DNA of 64,000 nucleotides from Conchocele bisecta (lineage: Eukaryota; Mollusca; Bivalvia; Lucinida; Thyasiridae), in the NCBI GenBank assembly GCA_029237695.1, contig CM055278.1, positions 79,443,817 to 79,507,816 on the forward strand, written 5' to 3'. The translations under genes were made by a program, and so were the position numbers. Shown here piece after piece: positions 1 through 12,960 of this stretch (its first letter is position 1; each line of letters starts with the position of its first letter). The notes under the pieces were generated by a model. It saw nothing but the letters and a program-made list of their open reading frames with translations. It made no database searches and was not told the DNA's origin.

Positions 1-3000
1 GTTGTTATTAAGTCGTGTGTCAGAGAGGGAAAAACTCCCAGATTGAGCACTGCAGGTTTGGTTTGTATTTTTCATGTGCGTCAGAAGAAGACACTGTTTG
101 GGTGTTGTCGGAGAGACACTGATCCGCTTTGGTTTGTTTGTATTAAGTATGTGTGCGGATAGACACTGAGGTGGTGTGTCGGAAGACAACTGAGCTCGCA
201 GGTTTGTTGTATTATGTATTGTGGTCGGATAGACACTGAGTGGTGGTTTCGGAGGTGTCAACGAGCTCGCAGGTTTGTTGTATTATGTTCACTGCCATCG
301 GAAGAAACTGAGCTGCAGGTTTGTTGTTTTATGTCATGTGTGTCGAGAGGAAAACTGAGCCCGCAGTGTTTTTTGTATTATGTTTTGTGGTGCAGAGACA
401 TGGGTCGCAGGTTTTGTTGTATTATGTCATGTTGTGTTGGAGGAAATGAGCTCGCAGGTTTGTTTGTAATTTTGTTGGTGTGTGTTGGAGAGAAACTGAG
501 CTCGCACGTTTTGTTTTGTTATTTTGTGTGTGTTTGGAGAGACACTGAGCTCGCTGTTTTTTGTTAGTATGATGTTGTTCGGAGAGAAATCTGAGCTCGC
601 AGTTTGTTGTATTATGTTGTGTTGTGTTTGGAGAGAAACTGAGCTCGCAGGTTTGTTGTTGAATTTGTGTTGTGTTTTTGGAGAAGAAACTGAGCTCGCA
701 GGTTTTCTTGTTATTTGTTTGTGTGTGTTGGAGAGACACTGAGCTGCAGGTTTTGTTGTATTATTGTTGTTTGTGGTCGGAGAGGAAACTGAGTCGAAGG
801 TTTGTGTATTATGTTGTGGGGTGTGTTTGGTAGAAACTGAGCCTCATTTGTTGTTATTATGTTGTGTGTGTTGGAGAGACTGGAGGCCTTGCATGTTTGT
901 TGTTTATGTTATGTTGTGTCGAGAGAAAACTGAGCTCGCAGTTTGTTAAAGTATTATGTTGTTTGCTTCGGAGAGAAACTGAAGCTCGCAGGTTTAGTTT
1001 TGATGTGTGTGTGTCGGAAAGAAATTGAGGCTCGCAGGTTTTGTTGTAAGATGTTGTTTGTCGGAGGAATGAGCTCGCAGGTGTTTGTTATTATTTGTTG
1101 TGTGTTGGAAGAAACTGAGCTCGCAGTTTCTTGTATTTTGTTGTGTGTGTTGGAGAGAAATTGAGCTGTTGGTTTGCTTTTATTATGTGGTGTCGGAAGA
1201 AACTGATCCGCAGTTTGCTGTATTAATTCATGGTGTGTCGGAAGAGAAACTGACTCGAGGTTTGTTGTAATTAATGTTGTTGTGTGTCCGTAAGAAACTG
1301 AGCTCGCAGGTTTGTTGTATTAATGTCTGTGCGTCGGAGAGAATGAGTCGCGGTTTGTTGTATTACGTGGCATGGTGTCAGAAGAAGAAACTGAGCCCCA
1401 CAGGTTTTTGTTTTAATCGTGTGTGTCAGAGAGAAACTGAGGCTTCGCAGGGTTGGTTGTATTATGTCTGTTCGTGGGGAGAAGACACTGAGGGGTGTTG
1501 TCGGAAGACAACTGAGCCTCGCAGGTTTTGTTGTAATTGTCATGTGTGTCGGAGGAGGAAACTGCTGGCAGGTTTGTTGTTTGAATGTTGGTGTTTTTGG
1601 GAGGAAACTGAACTCGAGGTTGTTGTATTAATGTTTTGGTGTTGTTAGAGAAAACTGAGCTTGGGTTTTGTTGTAATTATGCTGTGTGTGTTTGGAGGAA
1701 ACTGAGCTAACGGTTTTGTTGTATTTATGTTGTGTGTTGGAGAAAACTGACTCGCATGGTTTATTGTATTACGCAATGTGTGTCAGAGAGAAACTGAACT
1801 CACAGGTTTGTTTGTATTGGTGTGTGTGTTGGAGAGACACTGAGCTCGCTGGATTTGGTTGTATTATGTTGTGTGTGTTGGAGAGAAACTGAGCTCGCAG
1901 TTTGTTGTATTATGGTGTTTTGTGTCGGAGAGAAACTGAGCTCGCAGGTTTGTTGTATTATGTTTTGTGTGTGTTGGGGGAGAGAAAGCTGAGCTCGCAG
2001 GTTTTTGTTTTATTATGTTGTGTGTCGAGAGAAACTGAGCTCGCAGGTTGTTGTATGATGTTTGTGTCGGAGAGAAACTGAGCTCGCAGGTTTGTTGTAT
2101 TTTGTTGTGTGTGTCGGAGAGAAACTGAGCTCGCAGGTTTGTTTGTATTATGTTGTGTGTGACGGTGAGAAACTGAGCTCGCAGTTTTGTTGTATTATTG
2201 TCGTGTGTGACGAGATTAAACTGAGCTCGAGATTTGTTGTATTATGTTGTGTGTCGGAGAGACACTGAGCTCGCAATGTGTTGTATTATGTCGTGTGTGT
2301 CGGAGAGAAACTGAGCTCACAGTTTGTTTGTATATATGTCATGTGTGTCGAGAGAAACTGAGATCGCAGGTTTGTTTGTATTACATTTGTATGTTGTGTG
2401 TGTCGGAGAGAAACTGAGCTCGCAGGTTTGTTGTATTATGTCATGTGCATCGGAGAGAAACTGAGCTCGCAGGTTTGTTGTATTATGTCATGTGTGTCGG
2501 AGAGAACTGAGCTCGCAGGTTTGTTGTATTATGTTGTGTGTGTTGGAGAGAAACTGAGCTCGCAGGTTTGTTGTATTATGTTGTGTGTGTTGAGAGAAAC
2601 TGAGCTTCGCAGGTTTGTTGTATTATGTCATGTGCATCGGAGAGACACTGAGCTCGCAGGTTTGTTGTATTATGTCATGTGGAGGGTTTGTCGGAGTGAC
2701 ACTGAGCTCGCAGGTTTGTTGTATTATGTCATGTGTGTCGAGAGAAACTGAGCTCGCAGGTTTGTTGTATTATGTTGTGTGTGTCGGAGAGACACTGAGC
2801 TCGCAGGTTTGTTGTATTATGTCATGTGTGTCGGAGAGAGACTGAGCTCGCAGGTTTGTTGTATTATGTTGTGTGTGTTGGAGAGACACTGAGCTCGCAT
2901 GTTTGTTGTATTATGTTGTGTGTGTCGGAGAGAAACTGAGCTCGCAGGTTTATTGTATGATGTTGTGTGTGTCGGAGAGAAACTGAGCTCGCAGGTTTGT

Positions 3001-4359
3001 TGTATGATGTTGTGTCGGAGAGAAACTGAGCTCGCAGGTTTGTTGTATTATGTTGTGTGTGTTGGAGAGAAACTGAGCTCGCAGGTTTCTTGTATTATGT
3101 TGTGTGTGTCGGAGAGAAACTGAGCTCGCAGGTTTCTTGTATTATGTTGTGTGTGTCGGAGAGAAACTGAGCTCGCAGGTTTGCTGTATTATGTCATGTG
3201 TGTCGGAGAGAAACTGAGCTCGCAGGTTTGCTGTATTATGTCATGTGTGTCGGAGAGAAACTGAGCTCGCAGGTTTGTTGTATTATGTTGTGTGTGTCGT
3301 AGAGAAACTGAGCTCGCAGGTTTGTTGTATTATGTTGTGTGTGTCGGAGAGAAACTGAGCTCGCAGGTTTGTTGTATGATGTTGTGTGTGTTGGAGAGAA
3401 ACTGAGCTCTCAGGTTTGTTGTATTATGTTGTGTGTGTCGGAGAGAAACTCAGCTCGCAGGTTTGTTGTATTATGTCGTGTGCGTCGGAGAGAACTGAGC
3501 TTGCAGGTTTGTTGTATTACGTGCATGTGTGTCAGAGAGAAACTGAGCCCACAGGTTTGTTGTATTAAGTCGTGTGTGTCAGAGAGAAACTGAGCTCGCA
3601 GGTTTGTTGTATTATGTCATGTGCGTCGGAGAGACACTGAGGGTGTGTCGGAGAGACACTGAGCTCGCAGGTTTGTTGTATTATGTCATGTGTGTCGGAT
3701 AGACACTGAGGGTGTGTCGGAGAGACACTGAGCTCGCAGGTTTGTTGTATTATGTCATGTGTGTCGGATAGACACTGAGGGTGTGTCGGAGTGACACTGA
3801 GCTCGCAGGTTTGTTGTATTATGTCATGTGCATCGGAGAGAAACTGAGCTCGCAGGTTTGTTGTATTATGTCATGTGTGTCGAGAGAAACTGAGCTCGCA
3901 GGTTTGTTGTATTATGTTGTGTGTGTCAGAGAGACACTGGGCTCGCAGGTTTGTTGTATTATGTCATGTGTGTTGGAGAGAAACTGAGCTCGCAGGTTTG
4001 TTGTATTATGTTGTGTGTGTTGGAGAGAAACTGAGCTCGCACGTTTGTTGTATAATGTTGTGTGTGTTGGAGAGACACTGAGCTCGCAGGTTTGTTGTAT
4101 GATGTTGTGTCGGAGAGAAACTGAGCTCGCAGGTTTGTTGTATTATGTTGTGTGTGTTGGAGAGAAACTGAGCTCGCAGGTTTGTTGTATGATGTTGTGT
4201 GTGTTGGAGAGAAACTGAGCTCGCAGGTTTCTTGTATTATGTTGTGTGTGTTGGAGAGACACTGAGCTCGCAGGTTTGTTGTATTATGTTGTTTGTGTCG
4301 GAGAGAAACTGAGCTCGCAGGTTTGTTGTATTATGTTGTGTGTGTTGGGATAGAAACTG

Positions 4360-6960
4360 AGCTTAGGCAGTTTGTTGTATTAATGTTGTTGTGTGTGTAG
4401 AGAGACACTGATCTCGCAATGTTTGTTGTATTAGTTGTTGTGTTGTCGGAAGAAAGAAACTGAGCTCGCAGGTTTTTGTTGTATTAATGTTGTGTGCGTC
4501 GGAGAGAAAACTGCGCTCCGCAGGTTTTATTGTATGATTTTGTTGTGTTGTGGTCGGAGAGAAATTGAGCTCGCCGTGGTTTGGTTGTTAAGAATGTTTG
4601 TGTCGGAGAGAAACGAGGCTCGCAGGTTTTTGTTGTAAATTATGTTGTGTGTTGTTGGAGAAATAAACTGAGCTCGCAGGTTTTCTTTATTGTGTTTGTT
4701 GGTGTGTTTGGAGATACACTGATCTCGCAGGTTTGTTGTATTATGTTTGTTTGTGATCGGTAGAAGAAACTGAGCTCTGCAAGGTTTGTTTGTATTATGT
4801 TGTGTGTGTTGGATAGAAACTGAGCTCTGCAGGTTTGTTTGTTTATTTGTTTGTGTGTGTTGGAGAGACACTCGGAGCTCGCAATGTTTGTTGTATTATG
4901 TTGTGGTGTCGTTTCGGAGAGAAACGTGAGCTCGCAGTTTGTTGTATTATGTTGTGTGCGTCGGAGATAAACTAGCCTCGCAAGGTTTATTGTATGATGT
5001 TGTTGGTCGGAAGAGAAAACTGAGCTCCCCCGCAGGTTTTTTGTTGTATAATTGTGTCGAGGAGAAACGAGGCTCGCAGGTTTTTGTTGTATTATTTGTG
5101 TGTTGTTGGAGAAAAGAAATAGCTCGCAGGTTTCTTTATTATTTGTTGTGTGTGTGGAGAAACTGATCTCCGCATTTCTTGTATTTATTGTTGTTTTTTG
5201 TCCGGAGAGAAACTTGAGCTCCGCAGGTTTGCTGTATTATCATGTTTCGGAGAGAAACTGAGCTTGCAGGTGCTTATTATGTCAGTGTGTCCCGGAGACT
5301 GACTCCTAGTTTGTTTGTTTTATGTTGTGTGTGCGTAGAGAAAACAAGAAGCTCGCAGTTTGTTTAAATTAAGTTGTGTTGTCGGAGAGAAACGATCTCG
5401 CAGGTTTGTTGTATGATGTTTGTTGTGTGGTTGGAGAAACTGAGCCTCTCATTTGTTTGTATTAAATGTTGTGTGTGGGTCGGAGAGAAACTGAGCTCGC
5501 AGGGTTTGTTTGTATTAATGTCGTGTGCGTCGGAGAGAACTAGCTTCGCAGGTTTTGTTGTATTCGTGCATGTGTGTCAGAGAAAACTGAGCCCACAGGT
5601 TTTTTGTTTTATTAAGTCGGTGTGTGTGAGAGAAACTAAGCTTTCGCGGTTTTGATTGTATTCTGTCATGAGCTCGGAGAGAACACTGAGGGTGTGGTCG
5701 GAGAGACAACCTGACCTCGCAGGTTTTGTTGTATAATGACATTGTGTCGGATAGACACTGAGGGTGTGCAGAAGACACTGAGCTCGCAGTAGAGGATAAA
5801 GTCAGTGCTCGGAGAGGACACTGAGGGGTGTGTCGGAGTGACACTACTCGCAGGTTTGTTATTATGTCATGTGCCATTCGAATAAACTGGACTCGCAGGT
5901 TTGTGTCTTAGTCATTGTGTGTCTAGACTGAGCACCAGGTTTTTGTTATTATTGGTTGTGTGTGGTCAAGGAGAAAGACCACTAGCTCGCAGGTTTGTTT
6001 TATGTATTAATGTGTTTTGTCGGAGAGAAACGAGCTCCCGGCCAGGTTTGTTGTATTATTTTTGTTTGTGTTTAGAGACACTGAGCTCGCATGTTTGTTG
6101 TATTATGTTTGTGTGTGTCGGAGAGAAACCGGACTCGCAGTGTTTATTATTGTTGTGTGCGTTGGGAGAGAAACTGAGCTCGCAGGTTTTTATTGGTATA
6201 TGTTGTGTGTGTCGGAAGAAACTAGCTCGCAGGTTTGTTGTATTATGTTTGTTGCGTCCGGAGAGAACTGAGCTCCGCAGGTTTGTTGAAATTATGTCAT
6301 GGCGTCGGAGAACCACTGAGGTGTGTCGAGAACACTGAGCTCGCAGGTTTGTTGTAATTAAGGTCATGTGTTCGGCGAGACAGAGAGGGGTGTCGGTAGA
6401 ACACGGATCTTGCAGGTATGTTGTATTAAGCCAATACGTCCGGAGAGACAGAGGGTTGTGTCGGAGTGGACACTGACTCCGCAAGGTTTGTTGGTTATGG
6501 TTCATGTGCTTCGGGAGAGAAACTAAGCCTCGCAGGTTTGTTTTATTATGTCCATTGGTGTGTGAGATAAACTGAACTCGCGGTTTGTTGTATTACGTTG
6601 TGTGTGTCGGAGAGACAGTAGCTCGCAGGGTTTGTTGTATTATGTCAATGTGTGTCGGAGAGACGGACTGAGGGTCTGTTTGTGTCGGCGAGGAGACACT
6701 GAGCTTGTATTGGTATGTTGTTATTATGTCAGTCGTAGTCGGGAGAGGAACACTGAGGGTGTGTCGGGTGAGTGGACACGGAGCTCGCAGGTTTTGTTGT
6801 GGTATTATGTCAGTGCGTCGAGAGAGGGAAGACTGAGTCGGGGTTTTTTGTGTTTTTATGAGTACATGGGTGTGAATGGGTGTGTCGAGAGAAACTGAGC
6901 TCGCAGGTGTTGTAGGGTTATGTGTGTTTGTGTCGGGAGAGACACTGAGCTCGCAGGTTT
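4360..6960. other. Indel-noisy part of the satellite
   Basis: Monomers are recognisable but carry frequent one- or two-base insertions and deletions, often in homopolymers, unlike the clean monomers at 2400-4350 and 7000-7480. Similar patches lie at 1-2300, 7490-7990, 9540-10450 and 11060-12400. The abrupt change between clean and noisy blocks suggests unpolished long-read consensus, though genuine decay of older monomers cannot be excluded. Confidence 0.7.
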
Positions 6961-7116
6961 GTTGTATTATGCTCCTGTGTGTCGGAGAGAGCTGAGCTCG
7001 CAGGTTTGTTGTATTATGTTGTGTGTGTTGGAGAGACACTGAGCTCGCATGTTTGTTGTATTATGTTGTGTGTGTCGGAGAGAAACTGAGCTCGCAGGTT
7101 TGTTGTATTATGTTGT

Positions 7117-7480
7117 GTGCGTCGGAGAGAAACTGAGCTCGCAGGTTTATTGTATGATGTTGTGTGTGTCGGAGAGAAACTGAGCTCGCAGGTTTGTTGT
7201 AAGATGTTGTGTCGGAGAGAAACTGAGCTCGCAGGTTTGTTGTATTATGTTGTGTGTGTTGGAGAGAAACTGAGCTCGCAGGTTTCTTGTATTATGTTGT
7301 GTGTGTTGGAGAGAAATTGAGCTCGTAGGTTTGCTGTATTATGTCATGTGTGTCGGAGAGAAACTGAGCTCGCATGTTTGCTGTATTATGTCATGTGTGT
7401 CGGAGAGAAACTGAGCTCGCAGGTTTGTTGTATTATGTTGTGTGTGTCGTAGAGAAACTGAGCTCGCAGGTTTGTTGTAT
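7117..7480. repeat. Higher-order satellite block, also at 10504 and 13018
   Basis: A run of about eight monomers carries the same ordered series of private variants: TTTATTGTATGATG, then TTTGTTGTAAGATG with a shortened monomer, then TTTCTTG, then GAAATTGAGCTCGTAGG, then GCATGTTTGCTG. The same order is seen from about 10504 and from about 13018. Such blocks show that the array grew by duplication of multi-monomer segments (spacings of about 3.4 and 2.5 kb) as well as single monomers. Confidence 0.75.
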
Positions 7481-10400
7481 TATGTCGTGTGCGTCGGAGT
7501 GAACTGAGCTCGTTTTGGTTTGTTGTATTACGTGCATGTGTGTCAGAGAGAAAAACAATGGAGCCACAGGTCGTTGTGTTATTGGAAAGTCGTGTGATGT
7601 CGGAGAGAAAACTGTTGAGCTCGCAGGTGGTTGTTGTATTGTGTTGTGTGTGTCGTAGGAGAAAACCGAGCTCGCAGGTTTGTTGTATTATGTTGTGTGT
7701 GTCGGGAGAGAAACTGAGCTCGCAGTTTTGTTGTTTTATGTTGTGTGTGTTGGAGAGCCACTGAGCTCGCAGGTTTTTTGTTGTATGTTGTTGTGTCGGA
7801 GAGAAAACTGAGCTCGCAAGTTTGTTGTATTATGTTGTGTGTGTTGGAGGAGAAACTGAGCTCGAGGTTTGGTTGTATGATGTTGTGGGGTGTTGGAGAG
7901 AAAACTGAGCTCGACGGTTTCTTGTAGGTTATGTTGTGTGTGTTGGAGAGAAAAACTGAGCTCGCAGGGGTATGTGTTTTGTATTATGTTTTGTGCGTCG
8001 GAGAGAAACTGAGCTCGCAGGTTTGTTGTATTATGTCTTGTGCGTCGGAGAGAACTGAGCTCGCAGGTTTGTTATATTATGTTGTGTGTGTCGGAGAGAA
8101 ACTGAGCTCGCAGGTTTGTTGTATTATGTTGTGTGAGTTGGAGAGAAACTGAGCTCACAGGTTTGTTGTATGATGTTGTGTCGGAGAGAAACTGAGCTTG
8201 CAGGTTTGTTGTATTAAGTTGTGTGTGTTGGAGAGAAACTGAGCTCGCAGGTTTGTTGTATTATGTTGTGTGTGACGGAGAGAAACTGAGCTTGCAGGTT
8301 TGTTGTATGATGTTGTGTGTGTTGGAGAGAAACTGAGCTCGCAGGTTTTTTGTATTTTGTTGTGTGTGTTGGAGAGACACTGAGCTCGCAGGTTTGTTGT
8401 ATTATGTTGTGTGCGTCGGAGAGAAACTGAGCTCGCAGGTTTGTTGTATTATGTTGTGTGTGTTGGAGAGAAACTGAGCTCGCAGGTTTGTTGTATTATG
8501 TTGTGTGTGTTGGAGAGAAACTGAGCTCGCAGGTTTGTTGTATTATGTTGTGTGTGTTGGAGAGAAACTGAGCTCTCGCAGGGTTTGTTGTATTATGTTG
8601 TGTGTGTCGGAGAGAAACTGAGCTCGCAGGTTTGTTGTATTATGTTGTGTGTGTTGGAGAGAAACTGAGCTCGGCAAGGTTTGTTGTATTAGTTGTTGGT
8701 GTGTTGGAGAGAAAACTGAGAAAACTGAGCGCCAGGTTGTTCTGTATTATGTTGTGTGTGTTGGAGAGAAACTGAGCCCGCAGGTTTGTTGTATTATGTT
8801 GTGTGTGTCGTAGAGAAACTGAGCTCGCAGGTTTGTTGTATTATGTTGTGTGTGTCGGAGAGAAACTGAGCTCGCAGGTTTCTTGTATTATGTTGTCTGT
8901 GTCGGAGAGAACTGAGCTCGCAGGTTTGTTGTATTATGTTGTGTGTTGGGAGAGAAAAACTGAGCTCGCAGGTTTGTTGTATTATGTTGTGAAATGTGTT
9001 GGAGAGAAACTCGAGCTCGCTCGCAGGGTTTGTTGTATTTGTTGTGTGTGTCGGAGGAAACTGAGCTGCGGTTTGTTGTATTATGTTGTGTGTGTCGGAG
9101 AGAAACTGAGCTCGCAGGTTTGTTGTATTATGTCGTGTGCGTCGGAGAGAACTGAGCTCGCAGGTTTATTGTTTTATGTTGTGTGTGTTGGAGAGAAACT
9201 GAGCTCGCAGGTTTGTTGTATGATGTTGTGTCGGGAGAGAAACTGAGCTCGCAGGTTTGTTGTATTATGTTGTGTGTGTTGGAGAGAAACTGAGCTCGCA
9301 GGTTGGTTGTATTATGTTGTGTGTGTCGGAGAGAAACTGAGCTCGCAGGTTTGTTGTATTATGTTGTGTGTGTCGGAGAGAAACTGAGCTCGCAGGTTTG
9401 CTGTATTATGTCATGTGTGTCGGAGAGAAACTGAGCTCGCAGGTTTGCTGTATTATGTCATGTGTGTTGGAGAGAAACTGAGCTCGCAGGTTTATTGTAT
9501 GATGTCGTGTGCGTCGGAGAGAACTGAGCTCGCAGGTTTGTTTATGTTCAATGTGCGTCGAGACATGAGGGGTGTGTCGGAGAGACACTGAGCTGGGAGG
9601 TTGTTTGTTTTTTATGTCATGTGTGTCGGAGACCACTGTGGGTGTGTCGGAGAGACACTGCGGTGCAGGTATGTTTGTATTATGTCATTGTAGTCGGGAG
9701 AGAGACACGTTTTGTGTGTCGGGAGACACCTCTTTTTTGAGCATGTGCTCGGGAGGAAACTGAGCTCGCAGGTTTGTAGTTTATGTCATGTGGTCGGAGA
9801 GAAACACTGAGTTTGTTTGTCATGGTTGGGGTTTTGTGGACACTGAGGCTTTGTTTTTTTTTTTCAGGTTTGTTGTATTAGGTGTCATGTGGTCGGAGAG
9901 AAAATGAGGGCTGCAGAAGCAGGTTGCGGTGTTTTATTAATGGTTTCATGTGTGGTGGAGGGAGGAAGACTGAGCTTCGCAGGTTTGTTGTATTTTTTTT
10001 TGTGTCTGTCGAGAGACATGAGCTCGCAGGTTTGTTGTGTATTATGTCATGTGTGTCGAGAGAGACTGAGGGGTTTGTGTCGGAGGAGCACACTGAGCTT
10101 GCAGGTATGTTGTATTATGTCATGTAGTGAGGAGAGACACTGGAGTGAGGGTGTGTGTTGGTTTTGAGTGGAGAGACTGAGCTGCAGGTTTGTTGTAATT
10201 AGTGTGCATGTGCGTCGGGAGAGAAACTGAGCTCGCAGGTTTGTTTTTATTATTGTCGTGTGTCGAGAGAAACTGAGCTCGCAGGTTTGTTGTATTTGAA
10301 GTTGTGTGTGTCGGAGAGACACTGAGCTCGCAGGTTTGTTGTATTATGTTCATGTGTGGAGAGAGACTGAGCCGCAGGTGATTTGTTGTTTGTTTTTATT

Positions 10401-12441
10401 ATGTTGTGTGTGTTGGAGAGGACACCGCTGAGCTCGAGTGTTGGATTGCTGTTTGTGTGTGTCGGAGAGAAACTGAGCTCGCAGGTTTGTTGTATTATGT
10501 TGTGTGCGTCGGAGAGAAACTGAGCTCGCAGGTTTATTGTATGATGTTGTGTGTGTCGGAGAGAAATTGAGCTCGCAGGTTTGTTGTAAGATGTTGTGTC
10601 GGAGAGAAACTGAGCTCGCAGGTTTGTTGTATTATGTTGTGTGTTGTTGGAGAAACTCGAGCTCTCGCGTTTCTGTATTATGTTGTGTGTGTTGGAGAGA
10701 AATTGAGCTCGTAGGTTTGCTGTATTATGTCATGTGTGTCGGAGAGAAACTGAGCTCGCATGTTTGCTGTATTATGTCATGTGTGTCGGAGAGAAACTGA
10801 GCTCGCAGGTTTGTTGTATTATGTTGTGTGTGTCGTAGAGAAACTGAGCTCGCAGGTTTGTTGTATTATGTCGTGTGCGTCGGAGAGAACTGAGCTCGCA
10901 GGTTTGTTGTATTACGTGCATGTGTGTCAGAGAGAAACTGAGCCCACAGGTTTGTTGTATTAAGTCGTGTGTGTCAGAGAGAAACTGAGCTCGCAGGTTT
11001 GTTGTATTATGTCATGTGCGTCGGAGAGACACTGAGGGTGTGTCGGAGAGACACTGAGCTCGCAGGTTTGGTTCAAGTGTGTCATTATGTCATGTGTGTC
11101 GGTGGAGAGAAAACTGAGCTCGCAGGTTTATTTGCTATGTATTATGTCCATGTGTGTCGGGTTTGGAGAGAAAACTGACGGCTCGCAGGTTTGTTGTATT
11201 ATGTTGGTTGTGTGTGTCGTAGAGATAGAGAAACAACCGGAGGCTCGCAGGTATTGTTTTATGTTGTGTGTGTTTGGAGAGAAACTGAGCTCGCCAGGTT
11301 TGTTGTATGATGTGTGTGGTCGGGAGAGAAACTGAGCTCGCAGGTTTGTTGTATTAATTGTGTGTGTTTGGAGAGAAACTGAGCTCGCAGGTTGGTTGTA
11401 TTCATGTTGTGTGTGTCGGAGAGAAAGAGGAAACTGAGCTCGCAGATGTTGTATTATGTTTGTGTCGTGTGTTCGGAGAGAAAAACTGAGCTCGCAGGTT
11501 TGTTGCTGTATTATGTCATGTGTGTCGAGAGAGAAACTGAGCTCCGCAGGTGCTGTTTAATTATGTCATCTTATGTGTGTTGGGAGAGAAACTGAGCTCG
11601 CAGGTTTGTTGTATTATGTCGTGTGCGTCGGAGAGAACTGAGCTCGCAGGTTTGTTGTATTATGTCATGTGCGTCGGAGAGACACTGAGGTGTGATTACG
11701 ACACTGAGCTCGCAGGTTTGGGTTTGTTGTTGTTATGTCTTGTTGTGTCGGAGAGAAAACCCCACTGAGGTTTGGTTTGTCGGAGAGAACAATGTTTGAG
11801 GATCGTGGCAGTATGTGTTTATTATGTCATGTACGTCGGAGAGACACTGAGGGTATTTTTTTTTGTGTGTGTCGGAGATGTGGTGAGTGACACTGAGCTC
11901 GCAGGATTGTTGTATTATGTCATGTAAACGTCGGAGAAGACACAGGGTGAGGGTGTGTCGGAGTTTTGACACTGAGCTCGCAGGTTTAGTTGTATTATGT
12001 CATGTGCGTCGTTAGATAAACTGAGCTCGCAGGTTTGTTTTATTCATGTCATGTGTGTCGAGAGAAACTGAGCTGCAGGTTTATTGTTGTATTAATGTTG
12101 TGTGGGTGCGAGAGACACTGAGCTCGCAGGTTTGTTGTATTATGGTCATGTGTGTCGGAGAGAGACTGAGCTACGCAGTTTGTATTTTGTATTATGTTGT
12201 GTGTGTCGATGAGACAAGTCGAGCTCGCAGTTTGTTGTATTATGTTGTGTGTGGTCGGCAGAGAAACTGAGCTCGCAGGTTTTGTTGTATTATGTTGTGT
12301 GCGTCGGAGAGAAACTGAGCTCCCGCAGGTTTATTGTATGATGTTGTTGTGTGTCGGAGAGGAAACTGAGCTCGCAGGTTTGTTGTAAGATGTTGTGTCG
12401 GAGAGAAACTGAGCTCGCAGGTTTGTTGTATTATGTTGTGT

Positions 12442-12960
12442 GTGTCGGAGAGAACTGAGCTCGCAGGTTTGTTGTATTATGTCATGTGCGTCGGAGAGAC
12501 ACTGAGGGTGTGTCGGAGAGACACTGAGCTCGCAGGTTTGTTGTATTATGTCATGTGTGTCGGAGAGACACTGAGGGTGTGTCGGAGAGACACTGAGCTT
12601 GCAGGTATGTTGTATTATGTCATGTACGTCGGAGAGACACTGAGGGTGTGTCGGAGTGACACTGAGCTCGCAGGTTTGTTGTATTATGTCATGTGCGTCG
12701 GAGAGAAACTAAGCTCGCAGGTTTGTTTTATTATGTCATGTGTGTCGAGAGAAACTGAGCTCGCAGGTTTGTTGTATTATGTTGTGTGTGTCGGAGAGAC
12801 ACTGAGCTCGCAGGTTTGTTGTATTATGTCATGTGTGTCGGAGAGACACTGAGGGTGTGTCGGAGAGACACTGAGCTTGCAGGTATGTTGTATTATGTCA
12901 TGTACGTCGGAGAGACACTGAGGGTGTGTCGGAGTGACACGGAGCTCGCAGGTTTGTTGT
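12442..12960. repeat. Sub-block of 69-bp composite satellite monomers
   Basis: Here the 47-bp monomer alternates with a 69-bp form carrying an extra 22 bp (GAGGGTGTGTCGGAGAGACA followed by CT) between the GAGACACT and GAGCTCGCAGG blocks. The extra piece is a partial duplication of the monomer's own CGGAGAGACACTGAG part. The same composite occurs at about 3628-3800, 11030-11060, 14715-14890 and 15430-15545, so it spread as part of longer units. A variant with GCAGGTATGTTG recurs next to it. Confidence 0.85.
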
